A stretch of DNA of 64,000 bases, taken from positions 372,001 through 436,000 of the forward strand of contig NZ_JBDKWZ010000004.1 of the NCBI RefSeq assembly GCF_039710355.1, given 5' to 3'. This document shows, one piece after another, positions 52,193 to 61,752 of this stretch. The translations under genes and the position numbers were made by a program. The DNA is from Rapidithrix thailandica. GTDB taxonomy: Bacteria; Bacteroidota; Bacteroidia; Cytophagales; Flammeovirgaceae. The first letter of the stretch is position 1, and every line of letters starts with the position of its first letter. The notes beneath the pieces were generated by a model that was not told where the DNA came from, made no database searches, and saw only the letters and a program-made list of their open reading frames with translations.

Positions 52193-52636
52193 TTATTTCT
52201 TCAATACCTTGGGCCAGTTTTGACGGGCACTCTTAATGTATTCCGTTTGCTTCTCCTGCCACTGTTCTTTTACCTTTAAATTATAATTCAAATACAACTT
52301 CCCCTCTACGATTTTCCAGGCATCTCCTTCACTTTTGGCCGTATATCCGTTGGCTACGGCATAGGCGCAATAGCCTCCGAATTGCGGGGCGTATTTTTCC
52401 GGATCTTGTGTAAAAGCGTCCAAATTTTCTTTGCTGGAAAAGTACCAGGTAGCTCCATTCCATTGCTCGGAATATGTATGGTTTCCTTTTACTGCTTTGT
52501 GTTGTTTGAAATAAGCGACTGGGTCATATCCATCAATAGCTCCTTTTTTCGTGGCAAAGACTTCTGCTTTTTGTGCACAGGCACTGAAGGCGAAAAGCAC
52601 CGCGGCTATTGATAAATAAATTCGAAGGGTTTTCAT
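52193..52636 (-). CDS. YHS-domain lipoprotein
   Basis: A 147-residue protein from ATG 52636. The signal MKTLRIYLSIAAVLFAFSAC ends in a lipobox Cys. The YHS domain covers about 30-95 with DGYDPVAYFKQHKAVKGN and FSSKENLDAFTQDPEKYAPQFGGYCAYAVANG; the Cys here may bind metal. Such proteins are common in Bacteroidota periplasm and are thought to handle copper or heme, but no proof is in the sequence. Monocistronic. Confidence 0.92.
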   Translation of the reverse strand: MKTLRIYLSIAAVLFAFSACAQKAEVFATKKGAIDGYDPVAYFKQHKAVKGNHTYSEQWNGATWYFSSKENLDAFTQDPEKYAPQFGGYCAYAVANGYTAKSEGDAWKIVEGKLYLNYNLKVKEQWQEKQTEYIKSARQNWPKVLKK

Positions 52637-52747
52637 ACGTAATTTACATTTAAGCAGTTGATAAATGATTTGTTTCTTCAAAACTACTTGACCCTATGAA
52701 TTGTACTTGTCAGCGGCAGGACAAACGGAGGAATTTAAGAACATAAA

Positions 52748-52780
52748 AACCCTTGAAGGATGGTAAAGGCTTCAAGGGTT
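52748..52780. terminator. hairpin terminator after the enolase-superfamily gene
   Basis: Perfect 11-bp arms AACCCTTGAAG and CTTCAAGGGTT around an 11-base loop, located 25 bases past the minus-strand epimerase stop. Confidence 0.75.
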
Positions 52781-52804
52781 CATAGTTTTAGGGCTCTTTG
52801 CCGG

Positions 52805-53884
52805 TTAACTGCTTACCGGTAACAGCTCTACACCCAAGCCCGCTTTGTCGCAGATTTCCATATAGCCGTCTTTTAACAGAAAGCCTCCGGATACCACATC
52901 TTCTACCAGATCGAGGCTGCCGTCCAGATCGATGTATTTGGTACGGGTGCTGGATAAGGCCGCATGCAAAGCCGCGGTGATGCTGATGGCACTTTCGTCA
53001 TTACATCCCCACATCAGATCGATGCCTGAAGCTTCGGCTATTTGGGCGATTTGTAGGCCCGGGTACACACCTCCCGATTTCATCAGTTTGATATTGAAAA
53101 TACCACTGGCCCTGGGCGGTGCCGCCAGGGCAAAAGCATTGGCCGGAGACTTCAGGCATTCGTCTGCTGCGATCAAATCTTTGATAGGATCCGGCAAGCC
53201 TTTTAATAAAGCGATATCCCCGGAAGGGGTAGGTTGTTCGATCAATTCGATCGCATGCATTTTGGTTTTTTCATAAAAACGGATGGTCTTTTCCCGGTCA
53301 TACCCCTGGTTGGCATCCACCCGTATTTTGAAGTGTTGGCCGAATTTCTCCCGGAGCTTGGCCATCCGTTCGATGTCTTCTTCTACATCGTTTCCGGTTT
53401 TTACCTTCAAAATTTTAAACCCCATATCATAATATTCCTGGGCTTCTTCTAAAGTTTCCGCTACGTTTTTGATACCGATGGTCACCGAGGTGGCCAGACC
53501 TTTGATCTTTTGCCCCAAGAAACGTGCTAACGGCACATCCAGCCATTTGGAAAAGACATCGTGCAAAGCAATGTCCACGGCTGCGCGGGCGGCCGGGGTT
53601 TTGGGGAAATTCGCTTGAACCTCTTTAAGCAAAGCGTAAAAATCACGAATGTCCCGGCCGACAAGAAAGTCCAGGTTTTCCTGGGAAAGCGCTTGGCTAC
53701 TATCGCTCAAGGATTCTCCGACTACTTGCTCACTGGGGTTGCCTGCCCCCAAGCCAAACAGTCCGTTTTCCAAATTAATTTTCACAAAAATACTGGAGAC
53801 ATTGTCAACGGTTTTAAAGGCAATCGTATAAGGCCGGGTGTTACCCAGTTCCTTGATCCACACGTCTATGGATTGAATTTTCAT
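52805..53884 (-). CDS. enolase-superfamily racemase/epimerase (DgcA or Ala-Glu epimerase type)
   Basis: A 359-residue enolase-superfamily enzyme. The catalytic KxK is Lys160 and Lys162 (ILKVKTG); metal ligands are Asp190 (RVDANQG), Glu216 (ELIEQP) and Asp241 (AADECL); the opposite general base is Lys266 (NIKLMKSGG). This is the dipeptide-epimerase / N-acyl amino acid racemase group. Next to DgcN, an N-acetyl-D-glutamate racemase (DgcA) fits best, but L-Ala-D/L-Glu epimerase is the alternative and also suits the murein context. Cytoplasmic. Confidence 0.9.
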   Translation of the reverse strand: MKIQSIDVWIKELGNTRPYTIAFKTVDNVSSIFVKINLENGLFGLGAGNPSEQVVGESLSDSSQALSQENLDFLVGRDIRDFYALLKEVQANFPKTPAARAAVDIALHDVFSKWLDVPLARFLGQKIKGLATSVTIGIKNVAETLEEAQEYYDMGFKILKVKTGNDVEEDIERMAKLREKFGQHFKIRVDANQGYDREKTIRFYEKTKMHAIELIEQPTPSGDIALLKGLPDPIKDLIAADECLKSPANAFALAAPPRASGIFNIKLMKSGGVYPGLQIAQIAEASGIDLMWGCNDESAISITAALHAALSSTRTKYIDLDGSLDLVEDVVSGGFLLKDGYMEICDKAGLGVELLPVSS

Positions 53885-53994
53885 AAGTTTTCTGTTTTTG
53901 TTGTTTTGTTAGAGTGGCTGAAATTTGCGTTTCGGTTTCTTTGTGTTAGTCACCTTGTAATGGTAGACGGAGAATGTTTTCCTCCAATTCTATC

Positions 53995-55104
53995 TTATTC
54001 ATTGATTGCTGACTTTACTCCGGTCAGTTGTTCATTGACAATTTTTACCAAGCCTTCCAGGCCGTCTTCCATCGGGCAAATGACATCGATATTGCCTCGC
54101 TGTTGATAATCGGCCTTGTATTCTTGAATTTGTTCGCTGTTCATTCGGCCGGTATTTAAAGTAATGGCCCAGGTAGGAGCTCCCAGTTTTTTGATCAAGT
54201 CTACTTCGTCAATCACATCGTGAATTGTAGCCGGGTAAGCTTCCAGGTTGCTGTATTTTTCCCGGACAGGGTGGTGTTGCAAGATGACGCCATCCAGACG
54301 GCCGGAAATGATAAATTCTCCTCCGCATGGCCCGCTGGGGTTGCGCAAACTGGCTTGTCCTTCTACCAAGATGACATCCGGTTGTTGTTCTTTCCAGCAA
54401 GTGTAAATGGCGTGTTCCAATTCACCGGGAATAAAATCATTGGGGGTCGCATCCAGTACAAAACCGTACTTACCTCCTTGCAGCCAGCCCGTTTGTCCGG
54501 TAAAGATCATTTCCGATTTGATACCGGCTTCAGTTAAGGCTTGGTTCAGTAACTTGGCGGTAGTGCGCTTTCCGGTAGAACAGTCGGTTCCCAAAACGCC
54601 TATTTTCAAGCAGGGAACCTCCAGGATTTTCCCACTCCAGAAGTGTAAGTCCGCAAAGGATTTAGGCTTGCGAATATCATAAATAAAAGCCTCGCCCTTT
54701 TCAGCTGCTTTTTGAAACCGCTCCATTTCCGACAAAGGCTGATGCAAGCCATTCACCAGGTTGATTCCTTGCAAAAGAGCTTCTTCGACCAAGGGATAAA
54801 GACTCTCAGGCAAAACCCCGCCTTTGGTAGCCATACCGATGACGGCAAATTCCGGTTTTTGACCGGTGCTTTCTATCAAAGAAGAAATACGCTCTACCAC
54901 TGGGATATTCCGGCTCTTTCCATCCAGCAGATGGCCGGCATCCTTTCCGGCCGATTTTGCATCAATGACTCCGATGATCTCGAAGCGCTTGGACTCTCTG
55001 ATTAAACCATGGGCTGTTTTGGCATGAACCGTGTCAAAAAGTCCACCGGTGATGATGCAGGCCGTTCCTCCCAACTCCTGCGCTGAAATATTATTCTGTT
55101 TCAT
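53995..55104 (-). CDS. dgcN: DUF1611/DgcN family protein, D-glutamate N-acetyltransferase-like
   Basis: A 369-residue cytoplasmic protein. The N-terminal half is a Rossmann-like domain (EIIGVIDAKSAGKDAGHLLDG). The C-terminal half has a P-loop-like GTDCSTGKRTT (172-182) and VEGQASLRNPSGPCGGE. This is the DUF1611 family whose characterised member DgcN acetylates D-glutamate before a DgcA racemase acts. The racemase gene lies 110 bases downstream. The start overlaps the M14 fusion gene stop by 14 bases, so translation is coupled. Confidence 0.88.
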   Translation of the reverse strand: MKQNNISAQELGGTACIITGGLFDTVHAKTAHGLIRESKRFEIIGVIDAKSAGKDAGHLLDGKSRNIPVVERISSLIESTGQKPEFAVIGMATKGGVLPESLYPLVEEALLQGINLVNGLHQPLSEMERFQKAAEKGEAFIYDIRKPKSFADLHFWSGKILEVPCLKIGVLGTDCSTGKRTTAKLLNQALTEAGIKSEMIFTGQTGWLQGGKYGFVLDATPNDFIPGELEHAIYTCWKEQQPDVILVEGQASLRNPSGPCGGEFIISGRLDGVILQHHPVREKYSNLEAYPATIHDVIDEVDLIKKLGAPTWAITLNTGRMNSEQIQEYKADYQQRGNIDVICPMEDGLEGLVKIVNEQLTGVKSAINE

Positions 55105-57709
55105 GAGCTTTGTTAATCTCTTTGGTCCAGTGATGTATTTTACCTTTTAGTATTGTGAAATGAATCTGTTGGTCTTTCAACAAAAGAAGAGCTGCCTTGT
55201 CGCCTACTTCCATTTTTACAGTATCAAGTGTAAAGTCCGCATTGACCAGCTGCAAGGGAAAACTATGAGCCTGTTCCGTAGGGGATAGTTGGTGTAGTCG
55301 TAAGGTAGTATAGCCTTCTTTGAGCCATTGCAGGGCTTGCTCCCGGCTGATTTTATCGATCGAATCCAATATTTCAGGATACAATTTTCCCACTTGTAAC
55401 GTATACCCGGTTGCATCCAACTCCTGATAACCATAGTAGGTAGACAAGTCACCCTTATCGGCAATGGAAGAAGAGGCTTCACCGAAGAGGCCGAGGTCGG
55501 TACGGAAGTTATGCCCGTTAAGAGAAGTCGAAGCGTTACGGATCAGGATGTCGAAGAACTTACGATCGTTGTCCGGAATGCTGTAGTATTGGTCCAGGTT
55601 GTATTTTTGATACGATTGGTCGGCAATGGTTTTCAAGGCTTGCAGGATGCCTACGAAATTCATTTTGACCAATTCGCGTTTTTCCGGGTCGCCTATTTTT
55701 CCTCCTGACTCAATCAGGATGGTGCTGGTTCCCCACTTTTGAATGTTATCGCCAAAGGCTCGGGGCTCAAAACTGTCGTTGTATTTTCCCACATGACCGG
55801 GCATATACTGTTGGATCACTTCATTCATCGATACAATCACCTTCATGGCATTGCCTCTTACCTCATTTACCTCTTTTTCATAATTATAAGCCGGGGCCAA
55901 AAAGGAGATGGAGGCAGTTTTGCCGGTACGGTATACATTGTAATGTTTGCTTTGATCGTGCAGATTAAAGCCAAACTGAGGGTTGTAGGTGTCTCTGGCT
56001 TTTTTCAAGATGACGGCTTCCGGTGCTTGCAAGCGAAGGGCATCCCGGTTCAAATCAAAGGAAAGAGCATTTCTCCGTTGGAAGCGTTCGGCCCCGTCCG
56101 GGTTCAGCATCGGAATAATGTAAAGGGTTGTTTTGGAGAGAATTTCTTCTTTCTCCTTCTGCATAAAATCCTTTGTTCTCAAAAAATTGAAAATCTCGAA
56201 CAGAGCCCGGGTGGCTGTAGGTTCATCCCCGTGCATTTGCGACCATAGCATTACCTTTACCGGACCGGTACCGACTTTGATCAGGTTGACCGGGCGGCCT
56301 TCCACAGAATGTCCCAAGGTGCTTACTTCGAATGCCGGATCGTCCTTTAAATCCTCTATCAAGGGCTCGATGTCTTTTCGCTTGATTCGCTGAAAATTGA
56401 GCGATTTCTGATGGTAGTGTGCGTAGTTTTGATAAAGATTTTCATGAAACTCCTCACTGACTTTTACGATCTTATCATACTCTACTTTAAACTTGTTCAG
56501 ATCAGGGTGGTGGGTTCTGGTACGTTTTAATTCATAGTCGTAGATTAATTGCCCCAGATTTTTCATAAAGGGAAGCGCTATTTCCTCGTACTCGTAACGA
56601 TCATCGTTGAATACCTGATTTTCGTTGGTATGGATCACCGCTGAGAGCATAAACTCTACCTTGTTTTTAAAGTCTACGACATAGGCATTGTCAATGGAAT
56701 AGCCGTAGGCATTGCCCAGCTTGTTAAAGATGCGGATATGTTTGGGCAATGGTTCTTTGCTATTGCCGTAAAGCAGCGGTTTGGCATAAGCATCGTGATA
56801 GGTTTCCGGGTCATAAGAAGGGTAGCTGCTTTCACCCGGCAATTGTGACATGTATTGGTACAAAAAGCGGTAATCTTCCGGGGCTAGATCAAAGCGCTGG
56901 TGTGCAGGCACTGATTCCGGGAACAAAACGGCTTTGAGTATGGCTTGCATTTCGGCCAAGGGCATTTTGTTTTTATGGGTAAAATCCATAGGCTTTTTGA
57001 CCAGCTCCCCGTCTTTCATAAAGCCTTTTCCCTTCTTTACTTTTTTGCGATTGGCCAATGCCTGATCATTGTATACCAACGGTTGACGATACACTTCTTT
57101 GCCGTTTTCCACAAAGCGAACCGGGTTGGTATAGCGGTTTTCTTTTTCACTGGCATGGACCGAAAGCCGGTGGATAATGTCGGTTTGGGCAAAGCCTTTC
57201 TCCTTTAAGGCCCGGTTAATTTCCGCCTGGCCGACAAACTCATACAAGCGGTTGTAGGCTTCGTTATCGCTGACTAATAAGATTTGTTTGATATAATGTG
57301 CGATATTGGGTTGTCCGGATTGGGAGGTAGGGTCTTGATGTACGGCTATTTGTCCATGGTAAGCGCTATCCGTCAGCATAGTACTGTATTTATCCAATCC
57401 TTCCACTTGAAGTTTGTTCAGCTTTTCCAGCGCCAATAAAGCTACGGGTAATTTTACCGTACTTGCCGGGTAGAAATAGTGTTCGGGGCTCACATTGAAA
57501 TAATGCGAAGTAAAGGAAGGTTTGTTTTCCGCATCCCGGTCAATTTGGGTGTAGATAATTTGTACCTCGTATTTTTTGTGTTTTTTTAAAATTTCTCCGA
57601 ATACATCCGGTTGGGATTGCATCAAGTTTTCGAGCAGTTGATTTTCCTGTTGTGAAAAGGCAAGGCTTCCCATCATGATACAAAGAATTGCTAAGGCTGT
57701 GGTTCTCAT
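55091..57709 (-). CDS. serine hydrolase (beta-lactamase fold) fused to M14 zinc carboxypeptidase
   Basis: An 872-residue secreted two-domain protein with a signal peptide (MRTTALAILCIMMGSLAFS). Domain one (about 25-395) has SxxK at 83-86 (STVK), SDN at 147-149 and a KLG in the KTG position near 330, the active-site set of class A beta-lactamase/PBP-like enzymes. Domain two (about 435-710) is an M14 peptidase with zinc ligands His493 and Glu496 (HGDE) and His584, and catalytic Glu667 (LIESGG). A C-terminal beta region follows. The pairing suggests attack on murein peptides or D-amino-acid peptides in the periplasm. The fusion is unusual. Confidence 0.9.
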   Translation of the reverse strand: MRTTALAILCIMMGSLAFSQQENQLLENLMQSQPDVFGEILKKHKKYEVQIIYTQIDRDAENKPSFTSHYFNVSPEHYFYPASTVKLPVALLALEKLNKLQVEGLDKYSTMLTDSAYHGQIAVHQDPTSQSGQPNIAHYIKQILLVSDNEAYNRLYEFVGQAEINRALKEKGFAQTDIIHRLSVHASEKENRYTNPVRFVENGKEVYRQPLVYNDQALANRKKVKKGKGFMKDGELVKKPMDFTHKNKMPLAEMQAILKAVLFPESVPAHQRFDLAPEDYRFLYQYMSQLPGESSYPSYDPETYHDAYAKPLLYGNSKEPLPKHIRIFNKLGNAYGYSIDNAYVVDFKNKVEFMLSAVIHTNENQVFNDDRYEYEEIALPFMKNLGQLIYDYELKRTRTHHPDLNKFKVEYDKIVKVSEEFHENLYQNYAHYHQKSLNFQRIKRKDIEPLIEDLKDDPAFEVSTLGHSVEGRPVNLIKVGTGPVKVMLWSQMHGDEPTATRALFEIFNFLRTKDFMQKEKEEILSKTTLYIIPMLNPDGAERFQRRNALSFDLNRDALRLQAPEAVILKKARDTYNPQFGFNLHDQSKHYNVYRTGKTASISFLAPAYNYEKEVNEVRGNAMKVIVSMNEVIQQYMPGHVGKYNDSFEPRAFGDNIQKWGTSTILIESGGKIGDPEKRELVKMNFVGILQALKTIADQSYQKYNLDQYYSIPDNDRKFFDILIRNASTSLNGHNFRTDLGLFGEASSSIADKGDLSTYYGYQELDATGYTLQVGKLYPEILDSIDKISREQALQWLKEGYTTLRLHQLSPTEQAHSFPLQLVNADFTLDTVKMEVGDKAALLLLKDQQIHFTILKGKIHHWTKEINKAHETE

Positions 57710-57784
57710 TTTCTACTTGTTTGTTTTATAGAGAGCGTTGGTAAATCGCTACCGGTACCTTCCGCCAGGTCGCGAGTCGTTATT

Positions 57785-58468
57785 TTACTTTTTCCTGTTC
57801 TCCGGTGCTTTTTTCAAATCAGTGTCTTTCAATTCCTCATGTAAGCGATGGATAAATTCCTCTCCCACATCGGTTTTGTGCGTCAAATAATCGGGATCGG
57901 TTTCTTTCCAGAGTGGATGACCGACAAAGCGGGTATATTGATCGTGCCCGATTAAGTATTCCAAATCGTATTTTTTACTCAGGTACTTGACTAATTGGAG
58001 GTTGGCCCGGTATTGTTCTTCCGTTAGGGGAAGTTGGTCGCCATCCGCTACATTTTCGATACCAATGGCACAATGGTTCAAGCCGATCACATGGCGGGCA
58101 AAGGTGGTTTCGGGTAGTAACTGGTAAATCGTGCCATCCCGGTCAATTAGGAAATGTGCGGATACATTCAAGGCGCTTGCTGATTGGATTCCGGATCTGG
58201 CAGAAGGCAAGCGAACCGGGTTGAAGGCTTGGAAAGATTCTTCCAAGGTAGGAATCACCGTCCAATGGATGACGATCATTTTCGGATCGATAAGGGCTTT
58301 ATCCATATCCATTCCATGCCGTTGTTTGAGATATTCCAAGGAAAGTTGTTCCCGCTCCTGATCCCACTGAATAGGGCGTTGATGAATGACAGGCTCTTGT
58401 TGACAAGCCATGATCAAAAGAGTGATAAGTGTAAATACCGTAAGTGGGAATTTTTTGTTCCGGATCAT
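57785..58468 (-). CDS. N-acetylmuramoyl-L-alanine amidase (Amidase_2) lipoprotein
   Basis: A 227-residue lipoprotein (signal ending LLIMACQQ). The amidase_2 fold shows IVIHWTVIPTLEESF with the first zinc His, VSAHFLIDRDGTIYQLLPE, HVIGLNHCAIGIENV and the C-terminal LIGHDQYTR with a further His. It cleaves between MurNAc and L-Ala of peptidoglycan at the outer membrane or in the periplasm. Its ATG overlaps the stop of the upstream S66 gene (ATGA). Confidence 0.93.
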   Translation of the reverse strand: MIRNKKFPLTVFTLITLLIMACQQEPVIHQRPIQWDQEREQLSLEYLKQRHGMDMDKALIDPKMIVIHWTVIPTLEESFQAFNPVRLPSARSGIQSASALNVSAHFLIDRDGTIYQLLPETTFARHVIGLNHCAIGIENVADGDQLPLTEEQYRANLQLVKYLSKKYDLEYLIGHDQYTRFVGHPLWKETDPDYLTHKTDVGEEFIHRLHEELKDTDLKKAPENRKK

Positions 58469-59520
58469 TGTACCGCTGCTTGTAAGAGTTCGATAGTTCC
58501 TTTATCGGCATTGATGCGGGCCTCAATTCCTACCGGAATAGTGAATTTTTCACTGATATGTCCAATCATGGCACCGCTAAAAGCCGGGATATTCAAGGGT
58601 TTGATATGGTCGTCTATTACTTCTTCCAAGGTGAGGGATCCGTATCCTTTGCCAGGGGAACAACGGGTACATTTGCCAAATACAAAGCCCTTTAATTCAG
58701 ATAGAATGCCGGCCAGTTTAAGATGAGAAAACATCCGGTCCATCCGGTAGATTTCTTCTCCGATATCCTCCAGAAATAAAATTTTCCCTTTCCAGTCGGG
58801 TAAATAGCCCGTGCCGATCAAGTCGCTGAGCACCGCCAGGTTTCCTCCAGCCAGGATACCGGTGGCTTCACCGGTGTGGATGGTCCGGATTCTATTTTCG
58901 GTTTGCACCAGCTCTCCTTCTTTTTTTTCTGGGTTTTTTAAACAAACCGTTTCTCCGTCCATCAACAGGCGTTTGAAATAACCGTAACTAAAAGCATTCC
59001 AACTGGAAGTCGCTACGGGACCATGGAAAGTGATCAAACCCGTTTTGGTGTAGATAGCCAATAGTAAGGCGGTGATATCGCTGTATCCGACAAAGACTTT
59101 CGGATTTTTTGCGATGGTTTTGTAGTCGAGTTTGTCCAGAATACGGGCCGCTCCCGAACCTCCCCGCAAGCAGATAATCCCATGGATGTCAGGATCCGCA
59201 AACATACTGTTGATTTCTTCGGCCCGTTCGGTGTCTGTTCCAGCCAAATGTCCGTAACGTCCTTGCGCGGAAGTGCTGAGTTTTACCTGAAACCCCATCG
59301 CTTGAAGTGCCTCTATGGCCACCTGATAGGGCTCTTTTTCGTATACGGCCCCTGAAGGACTGACAATCCCGATCGTTTGCCCGGCTTGTAAGCGCTGAGG
59401 AAGTAGCGGTTTCTTTTGTATACCGGAGGGGGAAGGAAAGTCCGTTGCGTAAGCTCCTAAAGGAGCCAAGGCCGCTGCCATAGTCAATTGTTGTAGAAAT
59501 TTTCGCCTTAGTATAGTCAT
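58465..59520 (-). CDS. LD-carboxypeptidase, peptidase S66 (LdcA-like)
   Basis: A 351-residue protein from ATG 59520, starting MTILRRKFLQQLTMAAALAPLGAYA, which looks like a Tat-type export signal with the RRKFL motif. The S66 fold shows IGIVSPSGAV, CLRGGSGAARILDKLDY, VGYSDITALLLAI with the catalytic Ser, the Glu region LFLEDIGEEIYRMDRM, and the late SGAMIGHISEK His. LdcA removes the terminal D-Ala from tetrapeptides. Export is unusual, as classical LdcA is cytoplasmic. First gene of the murein operon, coupled to the amidase. Confidence 0.9.
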   Translation of the reverse strand: MTILRRKFLQQLTMAAALAPLGAYATDFPSPSGIQKKPLLPQRLQAGQTIGIVSPSGAVYEKEPYQVAIEALQAMGFQVKLSTSAQGRYGHLAGTDTERAEEINSMFADPDIHGIICLRGGSGAARILDKLDYKTIAKNPKVFVGYSDITALLLAIYTKTGLITFHGPVATSSWNAFSYGYFKRLLMDGETVCLKNPEKKEGELVQTENRIRTIHTGEATGILAGGNLAVLSDLIGTGYLPDWKGKILFLEDIGEEIYRMDRMFSHLKLAGILSELKGFVFGKCTRCSPGKGYGSLTLEEVIDDHIKPLNIPAFSGAMIGHISEKFTIPVGIEARINADKGTIELLQAAVQ

Positions 59521-59647
59521 TGTATTGTGTGAAAAAACGGTATTGAATGTCCGGGAATCCAGACTTTTGTATTGAAATGCGTCAAGGGTTGAGGGCATAA
59601 GAGGTTGGAGGTTTTATTTCCCTCCAACCATGATAAAGTATATTTCT

Positions 59648-60091
59648 CTATTTGACTTTAAAGGTTCTTGCGCTGTTATCTGTCAGTGTATTTTCATTTA
59701 TGACCTCGGCGTCCAGCGTGATTTCCGTATTTTGGTCGATTACAGGAACTTCGTAATACAATACCAAGGTATCCTGAGATTTTACCTTCGAAAAGGCCGG
59801 TTGGTACGGGTTGGTTGAAAGCAAGGTAGTGTCGGTATCGTCTTCAGTCGTGATAATTTCATAGAGTTTGATTTCCTTAATCGGATCGTCGGAAAAGAAC
59901 TCTAATTCAACCGTTACTTTTTCTCCGGAGAGATATTCTGACTGAATTTCATTCATGTAAATATTTGGAAAGGACCTTCCCGTATCGGTGATATTGTCCT
60001 CCAAAAAGTTGTCTTCTTCATAGCAAGAAAACAATCCTAAGGCCATTACGGCTAACCCTAAGAAGTTACGAAATTTTATGTTTTTATTCAT
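59648..60091 (-). CDS. surface lipoprotein of the second SusCD locus
   Basis: A 147-residue lipoprotein; the signal ends in LGLFSCYEED. The mature part is a single beta-sandwich-like domain with acidic residues (ELEFFSDDPIKEIKLYEIITTEDDTDTT). It sits 188 bases behind a SusD gene in the same direction and is likely an accessory of that locus. No named family recognised. Confidence 0.75.
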   Translation of the reverse strand: MNKNIKFRNFLGLAVMALGLFSCYEEDNFLEDNITDTGRSFPNIYMNEIQSEYLSGEKVTVELEFFSDDPIKEIKLYEIITTEDDTDTTLLSTNPYQPAFSKVKSQDTLVLYYEVPVIDQNTEITLDAEVINENTLTDNSARTFKVK

Positions 60092-60278
60092 TGTAATTTA
60101 CCTTTTTAAACAGCGGTGAATATTACCGGTTGAATTTTTTCTTGAACAGATTCTATTCATACTTAGAGAATCACCGGAAGTACATTTCTTTTAACCTGAA
60201 GTAATGAAATGATACCCGCCCAGTCACCAAATGTCACCGGACGGGATAGCCGGCTATGCACTTTTTTTCCAGCTGGAG

Positions 60279-61733
60279 TTACTGGTCTCTCCACATTCTG
60301 CTGCCAATCTCTTTGGTGTTTTTATCTACCTCTCCACTGTTGCGGCTTAATTCGTCAAAAGGATAAGACGCTCTTTGGAGGAAGTTTCCGTTTAAGTCAG
60401 GATTGTGATTTTCCGGAAGCGTCATACTGTGAAATACATCCGGATTGTAGTTATACCTTCTCACATCGATCCATGCCTCAGGATGTAAAAACAAGGCAAT
60501 GTATTTTTCTTTCATTATCAATTCCAACGTTAAGTTAGCGGCTCCTACCGCTACATTCGGATCTGCCAGATAGGCATTCACTTCGGCTTCTTCCACACCA
60601 AGTTTTTGCATATGGGCCGTAATACCTTCCAGGTATGCCTCATACGCTTGTTGAGGAGCCCCTACGGAAGTAGTCGTTCCACCATTAGCTAAGAAAGCAG
60701 CCTCTGCTTCAATAAATTTCATTTCGGCATAAGTCACCATCATGATGGGCGCCTCGGAAGAAGCGTACCAGGTGTCTACGGTAAGGTTGGTAGTGCTACC
60801 GCTACCCGATCCGTTTATCATACCGGAGTAATTGTCATTACCGCCTTTGTCAGCAATAATGGGCAAACGAGGATCTACCACGGTGTAATAGTCTCCATTG
60901 AGGCATTTGATAAACTGAGCCGAATGCGTGATGGTGTAGTTACCTGTCTTGATGGGAAGTCCTACTTGTGAATGCCAAGGGTTTAGATTCCGGCTATTGT
61001 AAATTAATTCAAAGTCATTCTCAATACCATCAATGGCATTCTCCAGTTCCGTCAATGCCATTGTTGCATAACTATCACCTTTATTAGCCAAATGAATGGC
61101 ATATCGAGCCTTGAGGGCATAGGCTACTTTTTCCCACTTACTTAGATCTCCTTTATAGATCAGGTCGTCATCGCTAGGCGAAAACACAGAAGTAGCTGCC
61201 TGTAAGTTGGGAATAGCCGCGTCTAATAAGCTGTTCACCCTATTATATATCTCTTCTTGAGCTTGATAAGCAGGTTTTAAAATTTCAGGACCTTTAAAAG
61301 CCTCGTCAAAAGGAATATTTTCCCATAAGTCGGTTGCCATTCCCAGATTCAAAGCCATTAACACCTGAGCCACCCCCGCATAATGAGGGGAACCGTTTTC
61401 CTCTGCCAACTTCACCATTTGGTCGGCATTGGTAAGGGCTCTTAAGTAAATACCCGTCCAAGCCGAATTGATCCGGGTGATTTCGTGTATATCGGCCCCG
61501 GAAGCAAAATAGCTGGCCGTATGTTGCGCAATTTGGGAGGTGGAATAAGCAATCCGGTAATGGTTGTCCCCGGATTCTTTAATCACGGTGGGCAATAATG
61601 CATCAAGTTTAATTAAATCTGGAGTAGCCCGGTAAGGATCCGTATTAGTGTCTCCACCTAAAAACGAATCACAGCCTACTAACAGAATCATTAATCCTAT
61701 TAAACTGAATGATATATTAAATAGTTTTTTCAT
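60279..61733 (-). CDS. SusD-like (SusD/RagB, SusD_2 type) lipoprotein
   Basis: A 484-residue lipoprotein with signal LIGLMILLVGCDSF. The helical SusD fold is visible in PYRATPDLIKLDALLPTV, QMVKLAEENGSPHYAGVAQVLMALNLGMATDLWENIPFDEAFKG, and the C-terminal LIMKEKYIALFLHPEAWIDVRRYNYNPD, which suits SusD_2-type members often linked to peptide or mixed substrates. It pairs with the SusC gene 19 bases upstream. Confidence 0.93.
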   Translation of the reverse strand: MKKLFNISFSLIGLMILLVGCDSFLGGDTNTDPYRATPDLIKLDALLPTVIKESGDNHYRIAYSTSQIAQHTASYFASGADIHEITRINSAWTGIYLRALTNADQMVKLAEENGSPHYAGVAQVLMALNLGMATDLWENIPFDEAFKGPEILKPAYQAQEEIYNRVNSLLDAAIPNLQAATSVFSPSDDDLIYKGDLSKWEKVAYALKARYAIHLANKGDSYATMALTELENAIDGIENDFELIYNSRNLNPWHSQVGLPIKTGNYTITHSAQFIKCLNGDYYTVVDPRLPIIADKGGNDNYSGMINGSGSGSTTNLTVDTWYASSEAPIMMVTYAEMKFIEAEAAFLANGGTTTSVGAPQQAYEAYLEGITAHMQKLGVEEAEVNAYLADPNVAVGAANLTLELIMKEKYIALFLHPEAWIDVRRYNYNPDVFHSMTLPENHNPDLNGNFLQRASYPFDELSRNSGEVDKNTKEIGSRMWRDQ

Positions 61734-61752
61734 AAGTATTCCAGATTAAGGG

